From positions 1 through 64,000 of the forward strand of contig NZ_MU078694.1 of NCBI RefSeq assembly GCF_014078525.1: a stretch of DNA of 64,000 bases, in the 5' to 3' direction. This stretch comes from Nitrosopumilus sp. b3 (GTDB lineage Archaea > Thermoproteota > Nitrososphaeria > Nitrososphaerales > Nitrosopumilaceae). Position 1 is the stretch's first letter. The number at the start of each line of letters is the position of its first letter. The position numbers were made by a program, and so were the translations under genes. Under the pieces are notes generated by a model that did no database searches, had not been told where the DNA came from, and saw only the letters and a list, made by a program, of their open reading frames with translations. Positions 8,629 to 17,800 of this stretch are shown here, in pieces.

Positions 8629-8643
8629 GTTCATATTAAACAA
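8629..8643. promoter_or_regulatory. Palindrome upstream of the secreted-protein gene
   Basis: TGTTC (8629-8633) and AAACA (8639-8643) with a 5-base spacer and one arm mismatch. The centre (8636) is 47 bases upstream of the start at 8589, in the divergent promoter region shared with the matrixin gene. Confidence 0.4.
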
Positions 8644-8655
8644 TATCAAAAGTTC

Positions 8656-8668
8656 GTTCACGATGAAC
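8656..8668. promoter_or_regulatory. Palindrome upstream of matrixin gene
   Basis: GTTCA-CGA-TGAAC, with perfect 5-bp arms. The centre (8662) is 47 bases upstream of the start at 8709, and a GATATAT element near 8680 lies between. Each of the two divergent genes therefore has its own palindrome at the same distance. Confidence 0.5.
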
Positions 8669-8708
8669 AGACTCGGATATATCGCTTTATTCTAACCAAC
8701 TAATTTCA

Positions 8709-9557
8709 ATGTTAAGAGTGGGAAATTATTTAAAATTTAAAGAATTTATGCACTTTAATCGTTCAAAACTAAAATCTTCAAAAAAAGTATCTAAAATAAA
8801 ACATCAAAAATCTATACTTGTATTACAAATTGGGATATTGATTTTTTTTGGAGGTTATTTTACAGGACTACCTACATCTTCTGGTGAAAATGAAGAATTA
8901 CTGAATTCTATTGGTTTGTTTAATTCTGAGCATATTGTTGAAAATTTAAGAGGGGATTCAATAAGTCTCTCAAAATATTGGAGACTTCCTCAAGGGACGA
9001 CTCTTAGCGTCAATATACTTAACCCCGTTTCAATTTCTGATGAAACTATTTCAATTATTAAAGAATCAATCGTGTCTACTGAAAAAATTGATATTGAAGA
9101 TTCATTATTACATAAAGGGCCGCAAAATTCGTTTTCAAATTATTATGTTGGTTGGGCAGGAGCTCTTGAAAATACTGGAGATACAAAAATTCCTATTCCT
9201 AAAAATTTTGAAGTTTTAAACTCACAACAATCAAATGGTGATATTGTAGTGATTCTTTCAAATATTAAAGATCGTTCTGGAAATACTGGTTATACAAAAA
9301 CAATTCTTGAAGGAGATGAAATTGTCAAAGCATTCATTACAATTTATGATGTTGACTCTCTTTCAAATACACAACTTGGAACAATAATGAGACATGAATT
9401 TGGTCATGCAATTGGATTGGGTCACTCTACTGCCCCTGAAGATCTCATGGCTCCCACTATTGATATGACTTACCCATATATTTCCGAATGTAATATTGAT
9501 GCTATTGTTGATTTGTATAATGAAGATTCCGATGGAACAACAATTTGTGAAAAATGA
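8709..9557 (+). CDS. Secreted or anchored matrixin-type zinc metalloprotease
   Basis: 282 residues. A basic N-terminus of about 35 residues precedes one hydrophobic segment (SILVLQIGILIFFGGYFTGL), so the catalytic part is outside the cell. The zinc site HEFGHAIGLGH lies at 229-239 (HExxHxxGxxH) and is followed by a Met-turn (DLMAPTID), the signature of metzincins of the matrixin (M10) family. The conserved region starts near residue 90. Its position beside surface-protein genes suggests processing or turnover of envelope proteins, which is inference. ATG 8709 is favoured by the TATA-like element and palindrome at the usual distances. Confidence 0.88.
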   Translation: MLRVGNYLKFKEFMHFNRSKLKSSKKVSKIKHQKSILVLQIGILIFFGGYFTGLPTSSGENEELLNSIGLFNSEHIVENLRGDSISLSKYWRLPQGTTLSVNILNPVSISDETISIIKESIVSTEKIDIEDSLLHKGPQNSFSNYYVGWAGALENTGDTKIPIPKNFEVLNSQQSNGDIVVILSNIKDRSGNTGYTKTILEGDEIVKAFITIYDVDSLSNTQLGTIMRHEFGHAIGLGHSTAPEDLMAPTIDMTYPYISECNIDAIVDLYNEDSDGTTICEK

Positions 9558-9562
9558 GCTTA

Positions 9563-9574
9563 GTTTCAACAAAC
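9563..9574. promoter_or_regulatory. Short palindrome upstream of receiver gene
   Basis: GTTT-CAAC-AAAC with 4-bp arms, centred about 40 bases upstream of the start at 9609. A weak member of the palindrome set described in the findings. Confidence 0.3.
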
Positions 9575-9608
9575 AAGTCTTGATAACATAAAACTCGGTA
9601 AAATAGAA

Positions 9609-10079
9609 ATGGTCAAGAAATTATTAATTGCAGAAGATAACAAGTTTACTGCAATGCAATATAAAAAATTCTTTGAAGCAAATGGTTATGATGTTGACAT
9701 TTTTAATAATGGTCTTATTTGTTTTCAAAAATTTGAAAATGAGTTAAGATATAAGAAAATTGTATTAAAAGACAAAACCCCCCCATATGATTATGTAATG
9801 CTTGATCAGGATATGCCAAAAATGACTGGTTCAGAGGTTTCTGAAAAGATCCATAAACAATGTCCGAGACAACGAATAATTTTCTTATCTGCTTATGGTC
9901 AGAACATCATGCAATCAAATGAAAGCACAAAGGATTCATATCTTCAGATAATGCAAAAGCCTTTTTCTTTGGAATTCTTGTTAAACAAAATTACTCCTAA
10001 ATCATTTTCTAGTATTAAAAGATCTAGTCAAGAAAATAATTTGTTAACTGCTACTCAAAGCCCGGAAACAATCAGGTAA
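9609..10079 (+). CDS. Single-domain response regulator (CheY-like receiver)
   Basis: 156 residues forming one receiver domain plus a short polar tail, with no output domain. Acidic pocket residues are Glu8/Asp10 (LIAEDN), the phospho-acceptor is Asp66 (MLDQDMP), the switch residue is Ser94 (FLSAYG) and the conserved lysine is Lys117 (MQKPFS). The stretch between beta2 and the acceptor is longer than usual (about 15 extra residues, FENELRYKKIVLKDKTPPYDY). It probably passes a signal by protein contact, as CheY does. It is convergent with the PAS histidine kinase that ends at 10113, its most likely partner. Confidence 0.9.
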   Translation: MVKKLLIAEDNKFTAMQYKKFFEANGYDVDIFNNGLICFQKFENELRYKKIVLKDKTPPYDYVMLDQDMPKMTGSEVSEKIHKQCPRQRIIFLSAYGQNIMQSNESTKDSYLQIMQKPFSLEFLLNKITPKSFSSIKRSSQENNLLTATQSPETIR

Positions 10080-10112
10080 ATTTTCTACATTACGTAAAAT
10101 TTGGTATGTGAA

Positions 10113-11252
10113 TTAAGGCTGAGAGTTGAATGTATCTTTTTTTGGTATTTTTATTGTAAAGACTGTTGGGGATGATGTAACAAATAATCTTCCATCATGA
10201 CCTGTTATGATTGATTTAACACTTGCTAGTCCCAATCCCGTTCCTTGTTGTTTTGTTGTGAATAACGGCTCAAAGATATCTTCGATTAAATCACTTGGAA
10301 TCCCTTTTCCTGAATCCTTTATCTTGATAATTATCTCTTCTATTCTCTCATCGTAATTAATTTCAATGGTACCTTTTCCTTCAATTGCTTGAATCGCATT
10401 TAAAATTAAATTACTAATTGCAACTGCTAGTCGTTTTTTATCACATGTAAATTCAAAATCATTTTTTGAAATTTCAAAATAAATTCTATCTGGGAGATTG
10501 ATTGAATCTAGTGCATCAGAAATTACTTCTGACATCTGTGCTTTTTCAAATCTGAAAGGCTCTTTTCTAATAAATCCTAACACATCATCTATCTGATGAG
10601 AAATTCTATCTATGGCTCTCTCCACTCTGTCAAAATGTTTGGTTTCGGATTCGTTTTTACCGTACATCATTTTGAGATTTTCAAGTGAAACTCTGATTAT
10701 AGAAAGTGGATTTCTTATATCGTGGGATAGTCTTGCTGCAAGTTCTCCTATTGTAACTAATTTATCCTGTTTGGTTAACTTCTTTGATTGCTCTTCAATA
10801 ATCTCATTTGATTTTTGTAATTTATCCATTGCTTCTTTCATTCTATTTTCCTCTACTTTTTGATCTGTTATATCAAAACGTATTGCAATATATTCAAAAA
10901 TTTCATCATTACTATTTTTGATTGGTACTATTGTTGCAATATTCCAAAACATTTCTCCATTTTTTCTTTGATTGCATATTTCTCCTCTCCATACTTCACC
11001 TTTTGAAATGGTTGCCCATAATTCATCATAATATTCTATTGTGTGTATTCCACTTCGCAATGCTAACAAACTTGTTCCAATAATTTCTTTTTCAGAATAA
11101 CCAGAAACCCTACAAAATTTTTCATTTACATGTGTGATGATGCCGTCTTTGCTCATTACTGTAACAATTGATGATTCATCTATTGCTTTTCTTAGATTTA
11201 TTTCTAAAAGATCTCTCTCTCTATCCTCACCATTTATTATTTCTTTTTTCAT
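10113..11252 (-). CDS. Soluble PAS-domain sensor histidine kinase
   Basis: 379 residues with no membrane segment. A PAS domain spans about 25-131, with a PAC-type end (EYIAIRFDITDQKVEENRM). Then come a coiled coil (132-165), a HisKA-like dimerisation helix with phospho-acceptor His177 (LSHDIRNPLS), and a catalytic ATPase domain with G1 (DSGKGIPSDL), F (IFEPLFTT) and G2 (GTGLGLASV) boxes. The PAS domain suggests sensing of a cytoplasmic small molecule or redox state, but the ligand cannot be read from sequence. It is convergent with the receiver gene that ends at 10079. Confidence 0.92.
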   Translation of the reverse strand: MKKEIINGEDRERDLLEINLRKAIDESSIVTVMSKDGIITHVNEKFCRVSGYSEKEIIGTSLLALRSGIHTIEYYDELWATISKGEVWRGEICNQRKNGEMFWNIATIVPIKNSNDEIFEYIAIRFDITDQKVEENRMKEAMDKLQKSNEIIEEQSKKLTKQDKLVTIGELAARLSHDIRNPLSIIRVSLENLKMMYGKNESETKHFDRVERAIDRISHQIDDVLGFIRKEPFRFEKAQMSEVISDALDSINLPDRIYFEISKNDFEFTCDKKRLAVAISNLILNAIQAIEGKGTIEINYDERIEEIIIKIKDSGKGIPSDLIEDIFEPLFTTKQQGTGLGLASVKSIITGHDGRLFVTSSPTVFTIKIPKKDTFNSQP

Positions 11253-11343
11253 ATCTTAGAATAATTCTTATTCACTATGATATATCTAGTTATTAACTTA
11301 TGAAATTTATTTCTATAATTTTTAATGTTTTTTGGTGATTGTT

Positions 11344-11727
11344 TTATCTTCTTTCTTCAGATTTGATTTCCCATTTCTTAGACCCAAATCTGGATGTTTC
11401 CAATTCCAAATGACCTATGACTTTTTCACCTTTGAGAACTTTTGCATAGTCTGATTTCTTTCTACGAATGATTCTTGCTACTTCTTTATACCCCCCTTCT
11501 ATCATTTTGATGCCAAATCTCTTTCCAGCTTTAGAAATTAATTTTCTACTTTTAATTGAATCATCTGACAATGATAATAAATCAAAATCCCCAAAATTTT
11601 CTGTGGACAAAATATTGTTCTCAAATTTTACCTCTAATTTTAAACCTGTAGATATTGCTTGCTCATTTAACCATTCTGCAACTCTCTGACCATTACCTTT
11701 CTCGGCCCCATAAACTTGATCTTTCAT
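11344..11727 (-). CDS. Conserved-looking basic protein of unknown function
   Basis: 127 residues, rich in Lys, Arg and Glu, with no signal peptide or membrane helix. It has a mixed alpha/beta pattern (RVAEWLNEQAISTGLKLEVK; KRFGIKMIEGGYKEVARIIR), and the basic stretch RIIRRKKSDYAKVLKGEK could contact nucleic acid. I do not recognise the family. It stands between the PAS kinase gene (same strand) and a small forward-strand ORF. Codon use looks like that of its neighbours. Confidence 0.6.
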   Translation of the reverse strand: MKDQVYGAEKGNGQRVAEWLNEQAISTGLKLEVKFENNILSTENFGDFDLLSLSDDSIKSRKLISKAGKRFGIKMIEGGYKEVARIIRRKKSDYAKVLKGEKVIGHLELETSRFGSKKWEIKSEERR

Positions 11728-11869
11728 GTAATTTCTGATTATATTGTATTAATATGATTTTTCAATAATTATGTCTGCTGAATCCATTATTTGGTTTTAT
11801 TCCAGTTTGGAATCTATTTTTCCTCCATTTTTCCACCGAATCTATAACTTTTCTTGTGATAATATTAGT

Positions 11870-12112
11870 ATGTACAAAATATCCTTGCATTTGGGCACTT
11901 GTATTGTTACACGCCAAAATAAACCTGCATCATATTGGACAGTTTTAAGTCACTATGGAATTACTCACACTGATCTTCAAAAATTGAATTTGTCTTATGA
12001 AGAACTTTATGAGATCTATAAAACTATTCAACGACATGAAGAAATTCGTGAATTCCTTAAAAATTTAAAAGAAAAAATCGCAATGACTGCTAAAAATAAC
12101 AATGTTTCATAA
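11870..12112 (+). CDS. Small helical protein of unknown function
   Basis: 80 residues from ATG 11870. The frame is open back to 11771, but the extra N-terminus is cysteine/phenylalanine-rich and unlike the rest, so the shorter form is preferred. The protein has a strand-like start (MYKISLHLGTCIVTRQ), a turn (YWTVLSHYGITHTDLQKLN) and two charged helices (YEELYEIYKTIQRHEEIREFL, LKEKIAMTAK). It could be a small DNA- or protein-binding domain. No family recognised. Confidence 0.5.
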   Translation: MYKISLHLGTCIVTRQNKPASYWTVLSHYGITHTDLQKLNLSYEELYEIYKTIQRHEEIREFLKNLKEKIAMTAKNNNVS

Positions 12113-12229
12113 ATAAATTCACACTTTTCATATTTTCTGAAATCTGAACAGGTTGAATACTTTGTACATACAACAGCCCATTAACTAATGTACTGATATA
12201 ATGTTGTCATCGATAACTCTCAATGGGAT

Positions 12230-12262
12230 GTCGCGTCCTTTGCGACTCCCCCTTTAGGGGGA
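12230..12262. ncRNA. Candidate structured RNA: two adjacent perfect hairpins
   Basis: Hairpin 1 is GTCGC (12230-12234), a 7-base loop, and GCGAC (12242-12246). Hairpin 2 follows at once: TCCCCC (12247-12252), TTTA, GGGGGA (12257-12262). Both stems are perfect and very GC-rich in a strongly AT-rich intergenic region, which in such genomes often marks structured RNA. It could be a small RNA or the folded end of a transcript. No known RNA family is recognised. Confidence 0.4.
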
Positions 12263-12305
12263 TTATAATCTAAAAATTGAACAGTAACATTGATCTGAAA
12301 TCTGA

Positions 12306-12324
12306 TTTGTTTTATCTGAACAAA
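12306..12324. promoter_or_regulatory. Palindrome upstream of DUF1059-like gene
   Basis: TTTGTT (12306-12311) and AACAAA (12319-12324) are perfect 6-bp arms around a 7-base spacer, centred 45 bases upstream of the start at 12360. A TTTATC element near 12333 sits between. Confidence 0.5.
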
Positions 12325-12359
12325 CCAGATGATTTATCTATTCTACTTTAAACAATTCT

Positions 12360-12524
12360 ATGGTAAAAATATCATGCAATAACTATGGATATGATTGTAG
12401 TTTTGAAATTAACGGCAATACTGATGAAGTAATAAAAAAATATCAAAAACACTCTTTTGATGAACATGGAATTGAGTACAGCGAGGAAGGACTTGATCAA
12501 TTGCTTCTTAGAATGAAGAATTAA
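12360..12524 (+). CDS. DUF1059-like small protein
   Basis: 54 residues. MVKISCNNYGYDCSFEINGN followed by a helix with HSFDEHGIEYSEEGLD resembles DUF1059, small proteins that start with a CxxxGxxC motif and end with an H-x(4)-HG-like segment. Here the cysteines are Cys6 and Cys13 and the histidines His31 and His36, a plausible metal site. The family's biochemical role is not known. A TATA-like element and palindrome stand at the usual distance upstream, so it is probably transcribed alone and leaderless. Confidence 0.7.
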   Translation: MVKISCNNYGYDCSFEINGNTDEVIKKYQKHSFDEHGIEYSEEGLDQLLLRMKN

Positions 12525-12605
12525 TCTTCTTAACTGCTTGGGTTTCTTGCAAGAAATAATGGATTCTGATTCAATATAAAATGGGGATGAGTTACAGTCA
12601 ATATT

Positions 12606-12728
12606 TTATTCTGTAATCTCTATATCTTCTAATAATTCCAAATGGTATAGGTATGACTCAAAAACCATTGGTGCATTTTGCTGAAGTGATTTTTTGATGT
12701 TTTTTGAGACTAGTGTGTTCTGACTCAT
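12606..12728 (-). CDS. Possible small protein (40 residues)
   Basis: An ORF of 40 codons starting at ATG 12728. The product begins MSQNTLVSKNIKKSLQQNAP and ends in ELLEDIEITE. It is amphipathic and acidic at the C-terminus, and its codon choice resembles real genes here. There is no recognised domain. It is supported only by composition and by filling an otherwise empty gap. Confidence 0.35.
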   Translation of the reverse strand: MSQNTLVSKNIKKSLQQNAPMVFESYLYHLELLEDIEITE

Positions 12729-12850
12729 ACAATTATGTGGTATTTCATATATGAAAATATGACGAACGAAATATGATTGACTAGTACATGAATATGTTTT
12801 GTTAAAAAATCTCTATTATATTATTCATATACTCATACAATGTCAGGGTC

Positions 12851-12865
12851 TGTTTGAATTAAACA
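12851..12865. promoter_or_regulatory. Palindrome upstream of histidine kinase gene
   Basis: TGTTT-GAATT-AAACA, with perfect 5-bp arms centred 46 bases upstream of the kinase start at 12904. A TAATATG element near 12878 lies between it and the start. Confidence 0.5.
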
Positions 12866-12903
12866 AACTCTTCGTAATATGTCCTATCTGATAACCATTT
12901 GTA

Positions 12904-13980
12904 ATGTTGGTGGATAATCCTATGGAAAGAGATCCAGTTTTACGTGATTTGACAGAAATCTCAGTCAATGCCTTAAAGGATTTAGAACTAGCAAGAAAAG
13001 AACTCAAAGAAAATGATCTTCAAATGCAAGAGATGAATAAATTAGCAAATGAACGAGTTAATGAAATGTCTAGGGTAAATCAACAACTGCAAGATAAAAT
13101 CTCATTTGTGGAAAATATGACAAAATCCATACAGGAAAAAAATGAGCATCTGCAAAAGGAATTGAAAATTACCGAAACTGAAAAAATTAACTATGGTAAA
13201 CTTAATGCAATGTTAAAAGAAGATCTCACAAAAGTAATTAAAAAAGAAAAAGAGCTTTCGATAAAACAAATTTTCCTAGAAAAGAAAGTAAAAGAACAAG
13301 CCGAGAATTTATTGAAAGGAGAAAAAATGTCCATAATTGGAACATTTACATCAAGATTAGCTCATGACATTAGAAATCCATTATCCAAATTAAAAATGTC
13401 ACATGACATTTTATGTAATTCACCAAATATGCCAGTATTAGACAAAGTAAAACACCAACAAAGAATAGAATCTGCAATTTCTAACATGACTCATATCATT
13501 GAAGATGTTTTGGAATTTGTAAGAATGTCTGAACTTGATATGAAAGAGACTTCACTAAAAACAATTATTCAATCTAGTCTTGAAGGCATAACTGTACCAT
13601 CATCTGTAAAATTAGAAATTAAAGGTGATGACAAGGCTACACTATGTGACTCTAGAAAATTAGAAGCAGTATTTGTTAATCTCTTGACCAATGCTGTTGA
13701 AGCGATTCGTGGTAAAGGACATGTGACTGTAAAAATTATGGAAAATGAAGATGATGTTGAAATATGTTTTGAAGATTCTGGTTCTGGTATAATCCCTAGT
13801 TTACAGGCCAAAATTTTTGAGCCAATGTTTACAACAAAACAACATGGAACTGGACTGGGATTGGCAATATGCAAAATGATCGTAGAGCAACATGGCGGCA
13901 AACTAACATACAAAAACAAGCCCTCTACATTTTCAGTACATATGCCAAAAATCAATAACTCTAAAATGGTGGCACAATAA
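12904..13980 (+). CDS. Soluble histidine kinase with coiled-coil input region
   Basis: 358 residues with no membrane segment and no PAS domain. Residues 15-140 are a long charged coiled coil. His154 in RLAHDIRNPLSK is the phospho-acceptor. The ATPase domain follows, with DSGSGIIPSL, IFEPMFTTKQ and GTGLGLAIC boxes. The C-terminal half is close to that of the PAS kinase and of the kinase at 22564. The input is presumably a partner protein that binds the coiled coil. The receiver gene at 14211 is the nearest candidate partner on the same strand. A second start at Met7 is possible. Confidence 0.9.
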   Translation: MLVDNPMERDPVLRDLTEISVNALKDLELARKELKENDLQMQEMNKLANERVNEMSRVNQQLQDKISFVENMTKSIQEKNEHLQKELKITETEKINYGKLNAMLKEDLTKVIKKEKELSIKQIFLEKKVKEQAENLLKGEKMSIIGTFTSRLAHDIRNPLSKLKMSHDILCNSPNMPVLDKVKHQQRIESAISNMTHIIEDVLEFVRMSELDMKETSLKTIIQSSLEGITVPSSVKLEIKGDDKATLCDSRKLEAVFVNLLTNAVEAIRGKGHVTVKIMENEDDVEICFEDSGSGIIPSLQAKIFEPMFTTKQHGTGLGLAICKMIVEQHGGKLTYKNKPSTFSVHMPKINNSKMVAQ

Positions 13981-13982
13981 TT

Positions 13983-14150
13983 TTGCAATCTTCTCTTGAA
14001 CCATTCATTGATAATTTGGCAAAACAAGTTATCAAATGTACTTCATGCTCATTAGATGGTTACCTTTGTAAAATTCATGCCCAAATTGTTGCAACAAATA
14101 TCATGCAAAACACCAAAACCCTAATGACTCCACAGAAATTTTCTGACTAG
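13983..14150 (+). CDS. Possible small zinc-binding protein (55 residues)
   Basis: The ORF starts at TTG 13983, two bases after the kinase stop, and ends TAG 14150. The product contains CTSCSLDGYLCKIHAQ, a C-x2-C-x5-C-x2-H arrangement that could bind zinc, inside an otherwise helical peptide. Position and codon use fit a translationally coupled partner of the kinase, but the non-ATG start and small size keep this uncertain. Confidence 0.45.
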   Translation: MQSSLEPFIDNLAKQVIKCTSCSLDGYLCKIHAQIVATNIMQNTKTLMTPQKFSD

Positions 14151-14210
14151 GGTTTGTCTGTATGAAAAAATCACACTAATCAATATCTTCTAAAATTCTT
14201 ACTGATTTAC

Positions 14211-14636
14211 ATGGCAAGGAAATTCCCTGTAGTGTTGTTAGTAGATGATTCTGACGCATTTAGGTTATTTTGTAGAGATGCCATCAAATCTTCTATAAAA
14301 TTCATTCAAATTCTTGAGGCCAAAGATGGAATAGAAGGGCTAAGACAATATCAATTACAAAAACCAGACATGATCTTGCTAGATTTAAAAATGCCTAAAT
14401 TGGAAGGTGATAAAGTTTTAGAGCTAATTCGAAAAACTGATAAAATAACAAAAATTATTGTAACTTCTGCATACAACAGTAATCAAGAATCAATTAATGA
14501 TCTAATTAAAATGGGTGCGGACAGCTATGTTCCAAAACCAATGAATAGAATTAATTTGATGAAAGTGATTACTGATGTTTTGGCAAAAGGGAAAATGCCT
14601 GGAACAAATTTTACTAAATCTATTTCTGCTAATTAA
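14211..14636 (+). CDS. Single-domain response regulator (CheY-like receiver)
   Basis: 141 residues. Acidic pair Asp12/Asp13 (LLVDDSD), phospho-acceptor Asp58 (LLDLKMP), Thr85 (VTSAYN) and Lys109 (YVPKPM) are all in place, so the domain should be phosphorylatable. The short C-terminal tail carries no output domain. It follows the histidine kinase gene of the same strand and is its likely partner. The signalling output would be by protein contact. Confidence 0.92.
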   Translation: MARKFPVVLLVDDSDAFRLFCRDAIKSSIKFIQILEAKDGIEGLRQYQLQKPDMILLDLKMPKLEGDKVLELIRKTDKITKIIVTSAYNSNQESINDLIKMGADSYVPKPMNRINLMKVITDVLAKGKMPGTNFTKSISAN

Positions 14637-14827
14637 AATGACGATTTAGTTTTATCATAAATTAAAATAGAATAATGTATTTTTTACTCAGATATAAAAT
14701 TTTTTGATATTTAGGCATGAATAACTCCATGTTTAAAGAAATTCATGCGTGATTACTATGTTTTTTGCCCTTTTTGATTAAAATAAACATTTGATACTTT
14801 GTTCAAAATAAGCTGTCATGAATTTAG

Positions 14828-14848
14828 TTTGATCATCTTGATCATACC
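14828..14848. promoter_or_regulatory. TGATCA repeat upstream of the giant coiled-coil gene
   Basis: TGATCA-TCT-TGATCA (14830-14844) inside GTTTGATCATCTTGATCATAC, centred about 54 bases upstream of the ATG at 14891. The GTTTGATCAT part is identical to one half of the archaellin palindrome read on that gene's strand, which suggests a related regulator. Confidence 0.35.
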
Positions 14849-14890
14849 ATTACGCATTACTCACTTAGAACTAAAATTATTGTGGAATAA

Positions 14891-17800
14891 ATGAAATCAA
14901 ATATCAAATTAATCTGTATTTCTATGATGATATTTACAATTATGTATGTTTCGTCAATTGATCTTGTATCCGGAGATCATAAAATTGGAGATGAAGTATT
15001 ACACAAGGATCTGTATCAATTAACAATCAAATCTTCCCCTCCTGGGTTACACATTGATGATTCTGCGATACATAAAGAAGGAACATGGGTTGTAATTGAA
15101 CCTGCAAAAGAAAAATGGGGTGCATATGAATTTGTAAGATGGACTGTTAATGGTGAATGGGTTGATGGAAATCCAATCCGTGTTTTACTTGATCAAGATA
15201 TTACTGCAATTGCAACATATGCACTACATCCTGCAAAACAACAAGATAGTGTTGACTTTATAGAAGATTCATCTGATGGAACAACATATGATTTGAAAAT
15301 AATTTCTCCATATGGACAAACAATAGGAAGTGGTAGTTACACCGCTGATAAAATTGTAGATTTTAGTATTAAAGAACAACATGTTTATGATCAATCTGAT
15401 CCTGGAATACGTTATGCATTTTCAGAATGGAGTGATGGATTTACTCCAAACTTGAAAACAAATTTTATCAAACTTGATGATGATAAAATAATTACAACAA
15501 CTTGGGACACACAGTATAGATTAGAAATTTTAGATTCTACACAAAATAATAAAGTAATTAACACCAGCTGGCATAATGTAAATTCTACAGCTCCGTTAGT
15601 GATGAGTGTGGTGGATTCTGCATCAAATGGAAAAGTAAAACGAACAATTAATGAATGGGTTAGCAGTGGATCCAATTTTGCTGAAATTACAGATCCTACA
15701 AAACCAATCACTAGTGTAAAAATGGAAAATCCCTACTCCATATCGATAGATTGGAAGGATCAATTCTACCTTGATGCAAAAAGCAAATATGGAGATGTAG
15801 AAGGAAGTGGGTTTTATGATAAAGATGAAGTGGTAGTTGTGTCTATAGATGCAACAACACAAGATTCTGGAATCCCTGGAGAGCGATTAGTATTTGAGGG
15901 ATGGGGCGGGGATGTAAATTCTGATGGTAAAAATGTTCAAGTCATCATGACTGAACCTAAATCGATAGAAGGTATATGGAAAAAACAGTATCTGTTAACA
16001 GTAAATTCTGAGTATGGAGCAGGAAGTGGTGCAAATTGGTATGATGAGGGTGCTATTGCTAAATTTAGTACAAGTATCCCAAGAGACCCTGCAGGCATGT
16101 GGCAGCAAACAAGTTTTGATGGATGGAGTGGGGATGTTGAAGGAAAAACATTAAGCGGAAATATATTGATGAATGGTCCTAAAACTGTAACTGCTCAATG
16201 GGTAGTGGATTATAGCATTGCATATTTGAACATTGGAATAATTACTAGTGTTGCAATTGGTGGGTTATTCATATTTTACAAAATTAAACAAGGAGAGAAT
16301 AAAAGAAAACATTCAACAGAAGAATTAGTTGAATCAATAAAAGAAAAAAGACAAAAAAAATCTGTATTAAATAAAATCTTTGGAGGTAAATTAAATATTG
16401 GAAAAGATGTCTTTTCTATTGAAAATAAAGATTATGAGATAGTTTTAGAAAATGCAGAATCAGAAAAAAAAATAATGCTTGAAAAAACTCAAGAATTACG
16501 AGAAAATATAGAAGAAGAAAAGAAAAACATTCAAAAGAAATCTCAACAATTAGATCACAGATTATCTGAAATAGAACTTGAACAAAAAGAATCCCAAATA
16601 GAACTTGAAAAAAAGAAATTAGAAGAAAAAACAAAGGTACTTGAAAAAAATCTATCAGAGGTAAAAGAAGAAAAACAAAATATTCTTAGAGAGAAAGAAC
16701 AATTAGAAAAAACCCTAACTGAAACAAAATTTGAAAAAACCAAAACCATGATGAAACTTGAAAATGATATTGCTGAAGTAAATCTCCAAAAGAAAAATTT
16801 ATCGGAAAAAACTGAAAAACTTGAACAAACACTTGCAGATGCAGAACGTGAAAAGAAAAACATTGCAGAAGATAAAATCCAATTGGAGATAAAACTACAA
16901 GATGTTGAAAAACAAAAAAACAGTATTATAGATAAGCTAGAACAGAAAACGTATTCGATAGAACTAGAAAGAAAAGAATTAGAGATTGATCTTAAAAAGA
17001 AATCTGCTGAAGTTGACATTCAAAAAAAGAAATTATCGCAAAAAACAGAGGAACTTGAAAAAAGACTTTCTGAGGTCAACCTCCAAAAACTAAGTTTAAC
17101 GCAAAAAAAAGAGAATTTGGAAGACAGCATTACTGACATCGTGCTACAAAAGAAGAAAATCTCAACAGATTTTGAGAATAAAGAGCAATTTTTTGATTTT
17201 GAGAGAAAAGCCCGACTAAAAAGAATTAATGAATTAGAAAGCAAACTTGCTAAAGCAGAGTCAGAGAAAAAGAAGGCTGAAATTGAACTTCAGACAAATC
17301 TATCTGCAATAGAACTAACTAAACAAAGGATTTCACAAAAAACTGAGCAGCTAGACAAGAATCTATCAGATGTAGAACTTCAAAAGAGGGCAGTATTATT
17401 TGAAAAGGAGCAATTGGAAAAAAATATTGCTGAAGTGGAAATGGGGCGAAAAACATTGGCCCAAAAAACTATTGAATTGGAAAAAAGTCTTTCAGACATC
17501 AATAATCAAAAACAAATCCATGCTGATGAAATTAAGAAGAATTTTGCTGCCATTGAATTTCAAAAAGTTTCTGCATCACAAAAAATAAAAGATCTAGAAA
17601 AAAGAATTCATGAAGTAGAGCTTGAAAAGAAAAAGGTTTCAACTGATTTAGAAAGAAAAGAATCTGAGATTGAATCAATTAAAAATAATTTAAAACAAAA
17701 AACTTTGCAACTGGAGCAAGATCTTGCAACAATCACTCTCCAAAAGAAAAATCTATCAGAAAAAACCCAAAAACTAGAAAAATCTATTTCAGAAGTTGAA

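Larger units (their letters stand above)
12113..12359. other. Intergenic region with a double hairpin and a palindrome
   Basis: This stretch and the 379 bases after the small gene at 12360-12524 hold no long gene. I see a GC-rich double hairpin (12230-12262), a palindrome (12306-12324) and, further on, a 40-codon reverse ORF (12606-12728). Nothing else is recognisable. Confidence 0.5.

Noticed and set aside
11771-11869. Longer start for the small protein at 11870
   Set aside because: The extra N-terminal residues are unlike the remainder and the ATG at 11870 fits better.
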